From NCBI GenBank assembly GCA_902797555.1, contig CADBTM010000242.1, positions 1 to 14,377 on the forward strand: a stretch of DNA of 14,377 nt, written 5' to 3'. This document shows positions 5,941-13,179 of the stretch, in pieces. This DNA comes from Oscillospiraceae bacterium (lineage in GTDB: Bacteria; Bacillota; Clostridia; Oscillospirales; Butyricicoccaceae). The notes under the pieces are model-generated. The model saw only the letters and a list, made by a program, of their open reading frames with translations, was not told the origin of the DNA and did not search any database. The translations under genes and the position numbers were made by a program. Numbering within the stretch: position 1 is the first letter of the stretch; each line of letters starts with the position of its first letter.

Positions 5941-8313
5941 TTACTTTAAAGTGGCAATCGTAACGCCGTTTTCCCCTTCCCCATAAACGCCGAGACGAAA
6001 ACTTTTGACCTGAGGATGGCGGCGAAGGCGCTCCTGCACCCGCTGGCGCAGCACGCCTGTCCCCTTGCCATGAATGATGCGCACTGTTTCCAAATGGAGA
6101 CGGACGGCGTTGTCCAAAAACCGATCCAGCTCCATCACGGCTTCGTCGCCGCTCTCTCCGCGGAGATCGAGCTCGGGAGTGAACTGTTCGGGCGCCTTGA
6201 GCCGGGGACCGGATTTGACCTCTTCTTTCTTTTGCGGCTCCCCTTCCATCAGCTGAAGGTCGGAGGGCTCCACCTGAATCTTGAGGATTCCAGCCTGTAC
6301 CTTTACCTTTTCGCCCTTTTTGGGGGTTTCCAGAACGGTCGCTTTGGTGCGGGTGGAGACGATTTCCACCGCGTCGCCTGCCTTCAGCGGGCGGGGCAGC
6401 GGAATGGCCTTGCGCTCGGCACGCTCCAGGGCGACCTGCTTTTCCGCATCGGACAGCGTTCCCCGCAAAACGGCTCTTGCGGCCTGCAGGTTGGCTTCCT
6501 TGCCGTCCACGGCCTCCTGCTTGACGCGGCGTGCCTCCTCCAGCGCCATTTCGCTGGCGGCACGGGCATTGTCGATGATCTGTTTTGCCTGACGCTTGGC
6601 GTCGTTGACCAGCTTTTCCCGCTCGTCTTCCAGTGTGCTCAAGCGCTCCTGTGCCCGCTTGTTTGCAGCCTCAGCGTCCCGCTGCTGCTTTTCCGCGACG
6701 GCGATCCGGCCCTCCAAGGCCTGACGTTTTTCTTCCAGCTTGGTGATCACGTCTTCAAAGCGCTTGTCCTCGGTGGCGATAAGCGCGGACGCGTTTTCGA
6801 TGATTTGTGAATCCAGCCCCAGACGCTGAGAAATGGCAAAGGCGTTGGACTTGCCCGGTATGCCAAAAATCAGCTTGTAGGTGGGGCGCAGGGTCTGCAC
6901 ATCAAACTCGCAGGAGGCATTTTCCACGCCGGGGGTTTCCAGACCGTACACCTTGAGCTCGGCGTAATGGGTGGTAGCCGCCACCGTGCAGCCCCGTTGA
7001 CGAAGCTCTTCGATGATGGCGCGGGCAAGGGCGGCACCTTCCACCGGGTCGGTTCCGGCACCCAGCTCGTCCAGCAGCACCAGTGTGTGGGAGTTGGCTG
7101 CATCCATGATATCCACGATGGTGCGCATATGACTGGAGAAGGTGGAAAGCGACTGTTCGATGCTCTGTTCGTCACCGATGTCTGCAAGGATCTTTTCAAA
7201 GATGACGATCCGACTGCCGTCCCCTGCCGGGATCTGCAATCCGCATTGTGCCATGGCGGTGAGCAGACCGAGAGTTTTGATGCCCACGGTCTTTCCGCCG
7301 GTGTTGGGACCGGTGATGATGACGGTGTCGGTATCTCCGCCGATGCGGAAGGTAATGGGCACAACGATGTCCTTGCTGATCAGCGGATGGCGAGCCTTGA
7401 GAATTTCCGTACGGCCGCTTTCCGAAAGGACGGGACGCACAGCCCGCATTTTATAGGCCAGCTTGCCTCGGGCAAAGATGTAATCCAGCTTGCAAAGGAT
7501 ATCGTAATCCCGACGGATGGAGGAAGCAAACTGGGCGGTATCGGCGGACAGCTCGGCGAGGATGCGCTCGATCTCGGCCTGTTCCTTGCCGTTGAGAATG
7601 CGGATATTGTTGTTCAGCTCGACCACTGCGGCGGGCTCAATGAACAGCGTTGCGCCGCTGGAGCTGGTGTCATGCACCATGCCGGGCATGCTGCTGCGGA
7701 ACTCTGCCTTGACAGGCACCACGAAACGCCCGTTACGCTGGGTGATGATGCTGTCCTGCAGAATCTTGGCGTTGCTTTGCGCAGAGGTGATCTTTGTCAG
7801 CACGTCGCGCACCTTGGAGGCGGCGGCACGGATCTGGCGACGGATCTGATACAGCGTTTCGCTGGCATGATCGGAGATCTCCTCTTCGGAAACGATCGCG
7901 TTTTCGATCTTGTCCTCCAAAAACTTGTTGCCTGTCAGCATGGAAAACAGGCCGTCCAACGAGGATTCATCCTGCTCCCTGCGGTCTTCCCGATAGGCCC
8001 GGGTGAGGCGGGCTGCGCGCAGCATCCCGCCCACTGCCAGCAGCTCTACCGGATTGAGAAAGCCGCCTTTTTCCGCACGCTCCAACGCTGCGGAAACATC
8101 TTTGATACCGGAAAAGGCAGGACTGCCCTGCAAGCCGATCAGCTTTACAGCATCTTCCGTCTCCTGCTGGAGCTTTTCACATGCGGTAAGCGCACTGTCG
8201 GGACGGAGGGCTCGGCACATCTCCTTGGCAGGGTCGGTGGCTGCCTCCTGAGCTAACAGCTCCAAAATCTTTGGGAGCTCGATGGTGGAATAGGACTTTT
8301 CCTGTAATGTCAT
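5941..8313 (-). CDS. mutS2: endonuclease MutS2
   Basis: MutS2 is a MutS-family ATPase with a C-terminal Smr nuclease domain. Roles reported in the family include suppression of recombination and, in Bacillus, sensing of collided ribosomes. The 790-residue protein is full length. It has no N-terminal mismatch-recognition domain, a core/lever region (1-310), Walker A GPNTGGKT (335-342), Walker B with LLDELGAGTDP (413-423), and a long charged coiled coil (about 520-640). The Smr domain (715-790) starts with LDLRG and includes IIHGKGTGVLR (about 746-756). The final Smr loop reads GENGVTI, a small variation on the usual EGGxGVT. Its ATG overlaps the recO stop as ATGA, so it is the last gene of the yqfC-to-mutS2 operon. 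No good terminator is seen after it, only a short palindrome without a U-tract at about 5924-5934. Confidence 0.97.
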   Translation of the reverse strand: MTLQEKSYSTIELPKILELLAQEAATDPAKEMCRALRPDSALTACEKLQQETEDAVKLIGLQGSPAFSGIKDVSAALERAEKGGFLNPVELLAVGGMLRAARLTRAYREDRREQDESSLDGLFSMLTGNKFLEDKIENAIVSEEEISDHASETLYQIRRQIRAAASKVRDVLTKITSAQSNAKILQDSIITQRNGRFVVPVKAEFRSSMPGMVHDTSSSGATLFIEPAAVVELNNNIRILNGKEQAEIERILAELSADTAQFASSIRRDYDILCKLDYIFARGKLAYKMRAVRPVLSESGRTEILKARHPLISKDIVVPITFRIGGDTDTVIITGPNTGGKTVGIKTLGLLTAMAQCGLQIPAGDGSRIVIFEKILADIGDEQSIEQSLSTFSSHMRTIVDIMDAANSHTLVLLDELGAGTDPVEGAALARAIIEELRQRGCTVAATTHYAELKVYGLETPGVENASCEFDVQTLRPTYKLIFGIPGKSNAFAISQRLGLDSQIIENASALIATEDKRFEDVITKLEEKRQALEGRIAVAEKQQRDAEAANKRAQERLSTLEDEREKLVNDAKRQAKQIIDNARAASEMALEEARRVKQEAVDGKEANLQAARAVLRGTLSDAEKQVALERAERKAIPLPRPLKAGDAVEIVSTRTKATVLETPKKGEKVKVQAGILKIQVEPSDLQLMEGEPQKKEEVKSGPRLKAPEQFTPELDLRGESGDEAVMELDRFLDNAVRLHLETVRIIHGKGTGVLRQRVQERLRRHPQVKSFRLGVYGEGENGVTIATLK

Positions 8314-9065
8314 TGGGTATCACCTACACTTTTGTAAAAATCCAGTGTGCGGAAGCTGCGTTCCATCTGCGCCTGCAGATAGCCTTCCGCAAAATTTCCC
8401 AGCTTGCGCAGGTCATCCTGGGGAAGCTGGAAGGAAAACAGTTTTTTCAGGTCGCAAGAGAGAAGATAGCGTGCCGCCTCCAGCGATGCGTCCGAGAGAC
8501 GCACCGTGCGGCCGGATGTGGCAGGCATCTCACAGCCGGAACAGCGGATGATTCCCGCCTCAAGATGCGCCACAGGCTGAAGCGGATGCTCTTTTCCGCA
8601 CACGACGCAGCGGCTCAGATCGGGCGCATATCCTGCAAGCGCCATATAGCGCAGCTCGAAGGCGGTCTTGACCACCTCCCGAGGGCAAAGCTTTTTGGAC
8701 AGGGCATACAGACAGTTGAGCGCCAGACGGAGGGTATCCCCGTTGGCTGGGGCGTCCTCCGCTTCCGTAGCGAGGACTTCGGCAAAATAGGATGCCAGTG
8801 ACAGGGCTTCCAGATTGGTTTGCAGACCGGAGAACTGTTCGATGATCTCGGCCTCCTGCAGACTGCACCGCCCTTTGTTTTCGTAAAGCGTCATACGGGA
8901 AAAGGTGAACAGCTGGGCCGCGGCCTTGAGGCGGCTTCCCTTTCGCCGGACACCGCCCGCCTTGACGGCAAGGCAGCCTCGCTGGTCGGTGAGCACGGTC
9001 AGGATCTTGTCCGCCTCTTTATAATCCACGCTGCGGATCGTCAGTCCGCTGATGGTTTGGTACAT
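8310..9065 (-). CDS. recO: DNA repair protein RecO
   Basis: RecO anneals single strands and, with RecR (and RecF), loads RecA onto SSB-coated DNA for recombinational repair. The 251-residue protein has the N-terminal OB-fold (residues about 1-80, with VDYKEADKILTVLT and GGVRRKGSR), a helical middle, and a zinc-binding four-cysteine set CVVC...CSGC (Cys153, 156, 175, 178), as in Gram-positive RecO. An upstream in-frame ATG at 9092 was rejected because the AGGAG box at about 9072-9076 lies between it and the ATG at 9065, with a proper 6-nt spacer to the latter. The Shine-Dalgarno and the first codons lie inside the out-of-frame yqzL reading frame. The stop overlaps mutS2 by 4 nt. Confidence 0.96.
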   Translation of the reverse strand: MYQTISGLTIRSVDYKEADKILTVLTDQRGCLAVKAGGVRRKGSRLKAAAQLFTFSRMTLYENKGRCSLQEAEIIEQFSGLQTNLEALSLASYFAEVLATEAEDAPANGDTLRLALNCLYALSKKLCPREVVKTAFELRYMALAGYAPDLSRCVVCGKEHPLQPVAHLEAGIIRCSGCEMPATSGRTVRLSDASLEAARYLLSCDLKKLFSFQLPQDDLRKLGNFAEGYLQAQMERSFRTLDFYKSVGDTQ

Positions 9066-9153
9066 GGCTTTCTCCTTTTGCGGATCGCGCATAATAGCAA
9101 TAGGCCTGGGGCAAGCCGGTTTTTTTGAAAAGCTCCCATCGAAGATCCTTCAT
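9019..9153 (-). CDS. yqzL: YqzL-like small protein between era and recO
   Basis: This 44-residue frame begins MKDLRWELFKKTGLPQAY and is preceded by a strong GGGAGGG box 8 nt before its ATG at 9153. Bacillus YqzL is a protein of about 47 residues encoded between era and recO, with the same opening pattern (M-x-D-[LF]-x-W-x-[LIV]-F-x-x-T-G-x-x-x-A-Y), so both position and sequence fit. Function is unknown. The last 15 codons or so run out of frame over the start of recO (overlap 9019-9065), and the C-terminus (after about residue 22) is polar and not recognisable. The overlap probably couples its translation to that of recO. It is short and easily missed by gene finders. A chance ORF is possible, but the ribosome site, position and N-terminal match argue against that. 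Confidence 0.78.
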   Translation of the reverse strand: MKDLRWELFKKTGLPQAYCYYARSAKGESHVPNHQRTDDPQRGL

Positions 9154-9162
9154 TTTTCCATC

Positions 9163-9194
9163 CCTCCCGGTTTTAGGATGACCGGAGGATCCGG
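9163..9194 (-). promoter_or_regulatory. Two mutually exclusive helices covering the yqzL ribosome binding site
   Basis: In the minus-strand RNA between era and yqzL, CCGGA-UCC-UCCGG (9182-9194) forms a small hairpin. The same CCUCCGG (9182-9188) can instead pair with CCGGGAGG (9163-9170), which contains the yqzL Shine-Dalgarno, with one bulged G. The second pairing would hide the ribosome site; the first would free it. The complementarity is visible in the sequence; a regulatory switch is inference, and the small helices may be chance in a GC-rich gap. Confidence 0.3.
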
Positions 9195-9210
9195 GAAAAA
9201 CAGTGGGAGT

Positions 9211-10101
9211 TTATCCCTCTTCGGTATAACCGAAATTGCGGATCTGGGCGGGATTGTTGCGCCAATCCTCCTTGACCTTTACCCAAAGCTGCAGAAATAC
9301 CTTGCTTTCCAGCAACTCCTCGATCTCGGGGCGGGCTTCCGCGCCGATTGTCTTGAGCATGGCGCCGTTTTTGCCGATGATGATGCCCTTGTGGGACTTG
9401 CGCTCGCAATAGATCACGGCGGCAACGTGCTCCACACCGTTTTCTTCCTGCATCTGTTCGATTTCCACGGCGGTACCGTGGGGAACTTCCTTGTCCAGAT
9501 AATTGAGCAGCTTTTCCCGGATGATCTCGGCGATCAGCTGGCGTTCCGGCTGATCGGAAACCATGCCGTCGGGAAAGAGCTGAGGCGATTCGAAGCAGCA
9601 TTTTTCCAGCTCGGAAAGCAGCACGTCCAAGCCCTCATTTTCCTTTGCGCTGACGGGAACGATGGCCTGAAACGGATAAGCCTCCTGATAGGCGGCCATG
9701 ACGGCGAGCAGGTTTTCCTTTTCCACCGTGTCGATCTTGTTGATGACCAAAACGGCGGGAAGATCAAATTCCTTCAGTTTGTCGATCAGCAGCTGCTCCG
9801 GGATCCCGATGCGCGCCACCGGTTCGACCAGCAGCATGACCGTGTCCACATCGGTGACCGTGTCCTGAATCACCTTTACCATATAATCGCCCAAACGGGT
9901 TTTTGGCTTGTGCAGACCGGGCGTGTCCAAAAAGATCATCTGGCTTTCTCCATGGTTGAGCACGCCGGTGATGCGGGTACGGGTGGTCTGGGGCTTGTTG
10001 GAGACAATGGCGATCTTCGAGCCGCACAGCGCGTTCATCAGCGTGGATTTTCCCACATTCGGGCGACCCACCACGGAAAAAATGCCGGTTTTCGTAATCA
10101 T
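9211..10101 (-). CDS. era: GTPase Era
   Basis: Era is an essential-type Ras-like GTPase that binds the 3' end of 16S rRNA and assists 30S subunit assembly. The 296-residue protein has the GTPase motifs G1 GRPNVGKS (12-19), the switch with PQTTRTR (38-43), G3 DTPG (59-62), G4 NKID (121-124) and G5 SAK (151-153). A C-terminal type II KH domain contains IIGKNGAMLK (241-250). The length is normal and the frame is complete. The ATG at 10101 follows an AAGGA box about 9 nt upstream, 32 nt after the ybeY stop. The surrounding ybeY-era-yqzL-recO order is the Firmicute arrangement. Confidence 0.97.
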   Translation of the reverse strand: MITKTGIFSVVGRPNVGKSTLMNALCGSKIAIVSNKPQTTRTRITGVLNHGESQMIFLDTPGLHKPKTRLGDYMVKVIQDTVTDVDTVMLLVEPVARIGIPEQLLIDKLKEFDLPAVLVINKIDTVEKENLLAVMAAYQEAYPFQAIVPVSAKENEGLDVLLSELEKCCFESPQLFPDGMVSDQPERQLIAEIIREKLLNYLDKEVPHGTAVEIEQMQEENGVEHVAAVIYCERKSHKGIIIGKNGAMLKTIGAEARPEIEELLESKVFLQLWVKVKEDWRNNPAQIRNFGYTEEG

Positions 10102-10133
10102 TTCTGTCGTTCCTTTCTCATCGCAGGCGCATT

Positions 10134-10649
10134 TCAGCCCTGTCGTTCTGTTTGATCATCGATTTTGCGGGAAAGACCCAAAACGGAAAGAATGGATTCT
10201 TCCCTCTCTCGCATGGCGGCCTTTTCCTCCCCTTCGTCCACATGGTCAAAGCCCAAAAGGTGAAGCATGCTGTGCACTGTGAGATAGGCGCATTCTCTGG
10301 CAGCGCCGTGACCGTATTCCCTGCCCTGCGCCTTGGCGCGCTCCAGCGAGAGGATCATATCGCCCAGAGGCACTCGGCCGGTTTCCGGGTCGATCAGCTC
10401 GGCGGGATCCTCCTCCGGCTCGCCTCGATAAAAATCGTTCAGGGGGAAAGACAGCACGTCGGTGGCCTTGTCGATCTGACGATAGTCCCGATTGTATTCC
10501 CGGATGCCCTCGTCGTCGGTGATCTGGATGTGCACTTCCCCATCAAAGGGATAATCAAATGCGGCATAGGCCGCCTTTGCCGCAAGACGGATGAGAGAAA
10601 CAGCGGCGGGAGAAGCTTGTCCCTCCAGATCAACCTTTAGCTTTGACAT
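10134..10649 (-). CDS. ybeY: endoribonuclease YbeY (rRNA maturation factor)
   Basis: YbeY is a zinc metalloprotein needed for 16S rRNA 3'-end maturation and ribosome quality control. The 171-residue protein carries the diagnostic zinc site HSMLHLLGFDH (His126, His130, His136; H-x3-H-x5-H) and the LGDMILS segment near residue 95. The open frame continues upstream to 10772 inside phoH, but the ATG at 10649 has a GAGG box 7 nt before it and gives the usual N-terminus and length. The gene overlaps the end of phoH by 20 nt, so its ribosome binding site lies within phoH. Confidence 0.96.
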   Translation of the reverse strand: MSKLKVDLEGQASPAAVSLIRLAAKAAYAAFDYPFDGEVHIQITDDEGIREYNRDYRQIDKATDVLSFPLNDFYRGEPEEDPAELIDPETGRVPLGDMILSLERAKAQGREYGHGAARECAYLTVHSMLHLLGFDHVDEGEEKAAMREREESILSVLGLSRKIDDQTERQG

Positions 10650-11634
10650 AGGTACGCCTCTTTTCCTTCGCCTGCTTTTGCTTTTGTTCGTCATAGGTCT
10701 CATAGGCCTGAATGATCCGGCTGACCAGCTCGTGACGCACCACGTCTTTGTGATCCAGCGTGCAGACAGCAATATCTTCGATGTTTTTGACGATGGTCAT
10801 CGCTTCTCTGAGGCCGCTCTTTTTCCCGTCGGGCAGATCGATCTGGGTCACGTCGCCGGTGATCACCACCTTCGAGCCAAAGCCGATACGGGTGAGGAAC
10901 ATTTTCATTTGCTCGGGCGTTGTGTTCTGCGCCTCATCCAGAATGATAAAAGCATCGTCCAGCGTGCGCCCGCGCATATATGCCAGCGGCGCGACTTCAA
11001 TGTTGCCCCGCTCCAGATACCGCTGATAGGCCTCCGGCCCCAGCATATCAAACAGGGCGTCGTACAAAGGCCGCAGATAGGGATCTACCTTATTCTGCAG
11101 ATCGCCGGGCAAAAAGCCCAGCTTTTCCCCGGCCTCGACGGCGGGACGGGTGAGGATGATCCGGTTGATCTGCTTTTCCCGGAATGCTGCCACGGCACAG
11201 GCCACCGCAAGATAGGTTTTGCCCGTACCGGCGGGGCCGATGCCCAGCGTGACAATATTGTTGTGGATGGCGTCCACATATTTTTGCTGTCCTACGGTTT
11301 TTGCCTTGACGGGACGCCCGCGGGTGGTGACGCAGATGACATCCTTCCCCATCTGGGCAATCTTATCCTCCTGGCCGTCCCGGACAAGAGAGATCACATA
11401 ATTGACGTTTTGCTGATTGATCTGCTCTCCCCGGGCGGCAAGCTGCAGCAGGGCGTCCACTGCCGATTTTGCACGGATCACAGGCTCAGGATCGCCGCAG
11501 ATTTTCAGCTCGGTATCCCGAAAAACGATGGTCACACCGTATTCCCGCTCCAATAGCTTGACATTTTCATCCAGCGAGCCAAACAGATTGATGATATGTT
11601 CCACTCGCTCAACGTTGATTACTTGTTCCGTCAT
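10630..11634 (-). CDS. phoH: PhoH-family ATPase (PhoH-like protein)
   Basis: PhoH-like proteins are cytoplasmic ATPases with a RecA/helicase-like fold, linked to RNA metabolism and commonly encoded next to ybeY. The 334-residue protein has an N-terminal segment of about 110 residues, Walker A GPAGTGKT (133-140) and Walker B FIILDEAQN (229-237), then a sensor-like VVITGDVTQIDLP. The family length (about 310-340) is met. The charged Lys/Arg-rich C-terminus (KQKQAKEKRRTYVKAKG) is compatible with RNA binding but is also where the ybeY overlap lies. The ATG at 11634 has a GAGG box that overlaps the yqfD stop, with 3 nt between the two genes. The physiological substrate is not known. Confidence 0.95.
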   Translation of the reverse strand: MTEQVINVERVEHIINLFGSLDENVKLLEREYGVTIVFRDTELKICGDPEPVIRAKSAVDALLQLAARGEQINQQNVNYVISLVRDGQEDKIAQMGKDVICVTTRGRPVKAKTVGQQKYVDAIHNNIVTLGIGPAGTGKTYLAVACAVAAFREKQINRIILTRPAVEAGEKLGFLPGDLQNKVDPYLRPLYDALFDMLGPEAYQRYLERGNIEVAPLAYMRGRTLDDAFIILDEAQNTTPEQMKMFLTRIGFGSKVVITGDVTQIDLPDGKKSGLREAMTIVKNIEDIAVCTLDHKDVVRHELVSRIIQAYETYDEQKQKQAKEKRRTYVKAKG

Positions 11635-11637
11635 AGT

Positions 11638-12816
11638 TCACCTCACGATGGGGACTTCCTTCCCCGTTGTCTCTATCATTTCCACGCGTAAAACGCCGAT
11701 ATAGGCGCCGGCGGATTCTTTTCTTTCAAAGCTCCAATTGACCAGCTCAGCGTCCGGATGCGCAAGAAGAATGCGGGATAGCATGCGCTGCTGCAAAAGC
11801 GCTTCGGCCATATCCGGAGAAATGGGCTGCGGCTGTTCGCGTATATTGCTGCAATATGTCTTCTCCAGCGCGATCGGCCAGCGAAAATCAGGATGAGGCC
11901 GAAGATACTCTTTTTCGATATGCTTATCATACCACGGATCGACGGCATTTTCAATCCGCTGCAATGGAAATCTTCGCGACCCGAGGATCATGCTGTAAGA
12001 AGGGACGCCGGGCTGTGCGGAGCCCACAAGCGTTTCCTTTGGGATTGCCGCCCGGAAGGTGTACCACGTGCGCACATCGGCCTCGGCAAGGGCGTGCAGT
12101 AACGTCACCTTTCCCTGCGTGCTGACAACTGTTCCTTCCGAGATCATGTCGCCGGGCTGAATGGTGTCGCCGATCTTGACCTTGGAGACACCTGTACGAA
12201 CGCGGAGGCGGAGAATGACTCCCGTTTTGTCGGAAATCACGTCGCACGGCGTACTTTCATCGAGAGCTATTGGCGTGTCTTTGCGTTCCCAGACGTGGAC
12301 ATATGCACCCACTCCGCGGAAATTGATTGTCAAGTGAGAAAGCTTGTCAATCCTTATAATTACATCGGTTTTGATGGAATTCATGGGCAGACGGGAACGA
12401 CGGACTCCCGTTTTTAAGCCCGCCTCGGCAAGTGCCTCCAAAAGCTCTTTCTGCGAAACAGATTCGCAGCCCTCAATGTGAATATACCATACCCTTCCCG
12501 CCAGCCAAAACACACATGCTGCGAACAGCACCGCGCCGATCAGCAATATCTTTCTGCGAAGAATGCCCGCTGCGAGAAATGGAATACCGGATTTCTGAAG
12601 GACATGCACCGTACATCCCGCTATTCTGGCAGCGTGCCGCATGCGAACGTGGTCGGCGGAAAAGATCTCCGCAGTGTACTCCCCATCTGCATGACGTTGT
12701 ATGCTGTGAAAAACCACACCGTCCTGTGCGCATACTGTAAAAAACAGCTCGGGAGAAGCCCCTTGGATGCGTACACAGAGGATACCCTGAACCATAGACA
12801 CCAAATGCTTTTTCAT
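11638..12816 (-). CDS. yqfD: sporulation protein YqfD
   Basis: YqfD is a membrane-anchored protein found in endospore formers; in B. subtilis it is part of the mother-cell sigma-E regulon. The 392-residue protein has a soluble N-terminal part (1-85), one clear transmembrane helix at about 89-108 (KILLIGAVLFAACVFWLAG) and then a segment beginning VWYIHIEGCESVSQKEL that resembles the start of a POTRA-type repeat, ahead of a long extracytoplasmic or intermembrane domain. That topology is inferred. The frame extends upstream to 12918, but the ATG at 12816 overlaps the yqfC stop (ATGA) and gives the usual N-terminus. It is coupled to yqfC and lies 3 nt from phoH, so sporulation and housekeeping genes share a transcript or have internal promoters. 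The molecular role is unknown. Confidence 0.93.
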   Translation of the reverse strand: MKKHLVSMVQGILCVRIQGASPELFFTVCAQDGVVFHSIQRHADGEYTAEIFSADHVRMRHAARIAGCTVHVLQKSGIPFLAAGILRRKILLIGAVLFAACVFWLAGRVWYIHIEGCESVSQKELLEALAEAGLKTGVRRSRLPMNSIKTDVIIRIDKLSHLTINFRGVGAYVHVWERKDTPIALDESTPCDVISDKTGVILRLRVRTGVSKVKIGDTIQPGDMISEGTVVSTQGKVTLLHALAEADVRTWYTFRAAIPKETLVGSAQPGVPSYSMILGSRRFPLQRIENAVDPWYDKHIEKEYLRPHPDFRWPIALEKTYCSNIREQPQPISPDMAEALLQQRMLSRILLAHPDAELVNWSFERKESAGAYIGVLRVEMIETTGKEVPIVR

Positions 12817-13118
12817 GCTTGCTCCCGATACAGATAGTTCACTCCGAGGATCTGTCCTTCGATGCGTATGGAGGATTGATCCAGACTGCGGATCTCCATA
12901 TTCATTCCCTGTACGCAAATCTGACAGGTCGCTGCGGCGATGAGGATTTCTTCATCGGAATAGCGCAGGATGCCGTTGTGCTGTTCGATGATGACCGCCC
13001 GCTCCCCTTCCATTGTCACCAAAACGAGATTCCCATAGAGGGATTTCAGCTCATGCAAACGTTGATCCACGATATCGGAATATCTGTAAAGCAGTTTTCC
13101 TTTTCGCTTCTCTTTCAT
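12813..13118 (-). CDS. yqfC: sporulation protein YqfC
   Basis: YqfC is a small conserved sporulation protein, sigma-E controlled in Bacillus, of unknown molecular function. The 101-residue product shows the family pattern: a basic N-terminus (MKEKRKGKL), GNLVLVTMEGERAVIIEQHNGILRYSDEEI in two halves around residues 30-58, and a C-terminal IRIEGQILGVNYL strand. There is no signal peptide or membrane helix. The ATG at 13118 has a GAGGTGG box about 6 nt upstream. It is the first gene of the minus-strand operon leading through yqfD to mutS2 and overlaps yqfD by 4 nt. It is divergent from ylbJ. Confidence 0.92.
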   Translation of the reverse strand: MKEKRKGKLLYRYSDIVDQRLHELKSLYGNLVLVTMEGERAVIIEQHNGILRYSDEEILIAAATCQICVQGMNMEIRSLDQSSIRIEGQILGVNYLYREQA

Positions 13119-13179
13119 TCATACCCACCTCGATTTGAGAATATCCTGCACTGTAATATATCTCTTTTCGGGTGATTGC
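13119..13179. promoter_or_regulatory. 61-bp divergent intergenic region between yqfC and ylbJ
   Basis: This short AT-rich gap must hold the 5' ends of two divergent sporulation genes. I searched both strands for a sigma-E pair (KMATATT and CATACANT 13-15 nt apart). On the plus strand GAATATC (13138-13144) is one base from the -35 consensus, but nothing at the right distance matches the -10. On the minus strand the GATATATT and GGATATT elements likewise lack a well-placed partner. No convincing sigma-A promoter is present either. The region is the likely promoter zone, with no single promoter I can assign; the promoter elements may extend into the neighbouring coding sequence. Confidence 0.4.

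Noticed and set aside
6967..8256. Long plus-strand open frame (429 codons) opposite mutS2
   Set aside because: It is the antisense mirror of mutS2, a clear full-length gene with Walker and Smr motifs. The translation has no recognisable domain and no ribosome site; GC-biased codon use produces such frames.
9052..10155. Plus-strand open frame of 367 codons opposite recO start, yqzL and era
   Set aside because: It covers the era coding region in antisense, with low-complexity His/Asp/Gly-rich translation and no family likeness. Era is unambiguous on the other strand.
10591..11556. Plus-strand open frame of 321 codons opposite phoH
   Set aside because: Antisense shadow of phoH; no motifs and no ribosome binding site.
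12817..12918. N-terminal 34-codon extension of yqfD inside yqfC
   Set aside because: It has no ribosome site and the translation is low-similarity; the ATG at 12816 overlaps the yqfC stop in the normal way.
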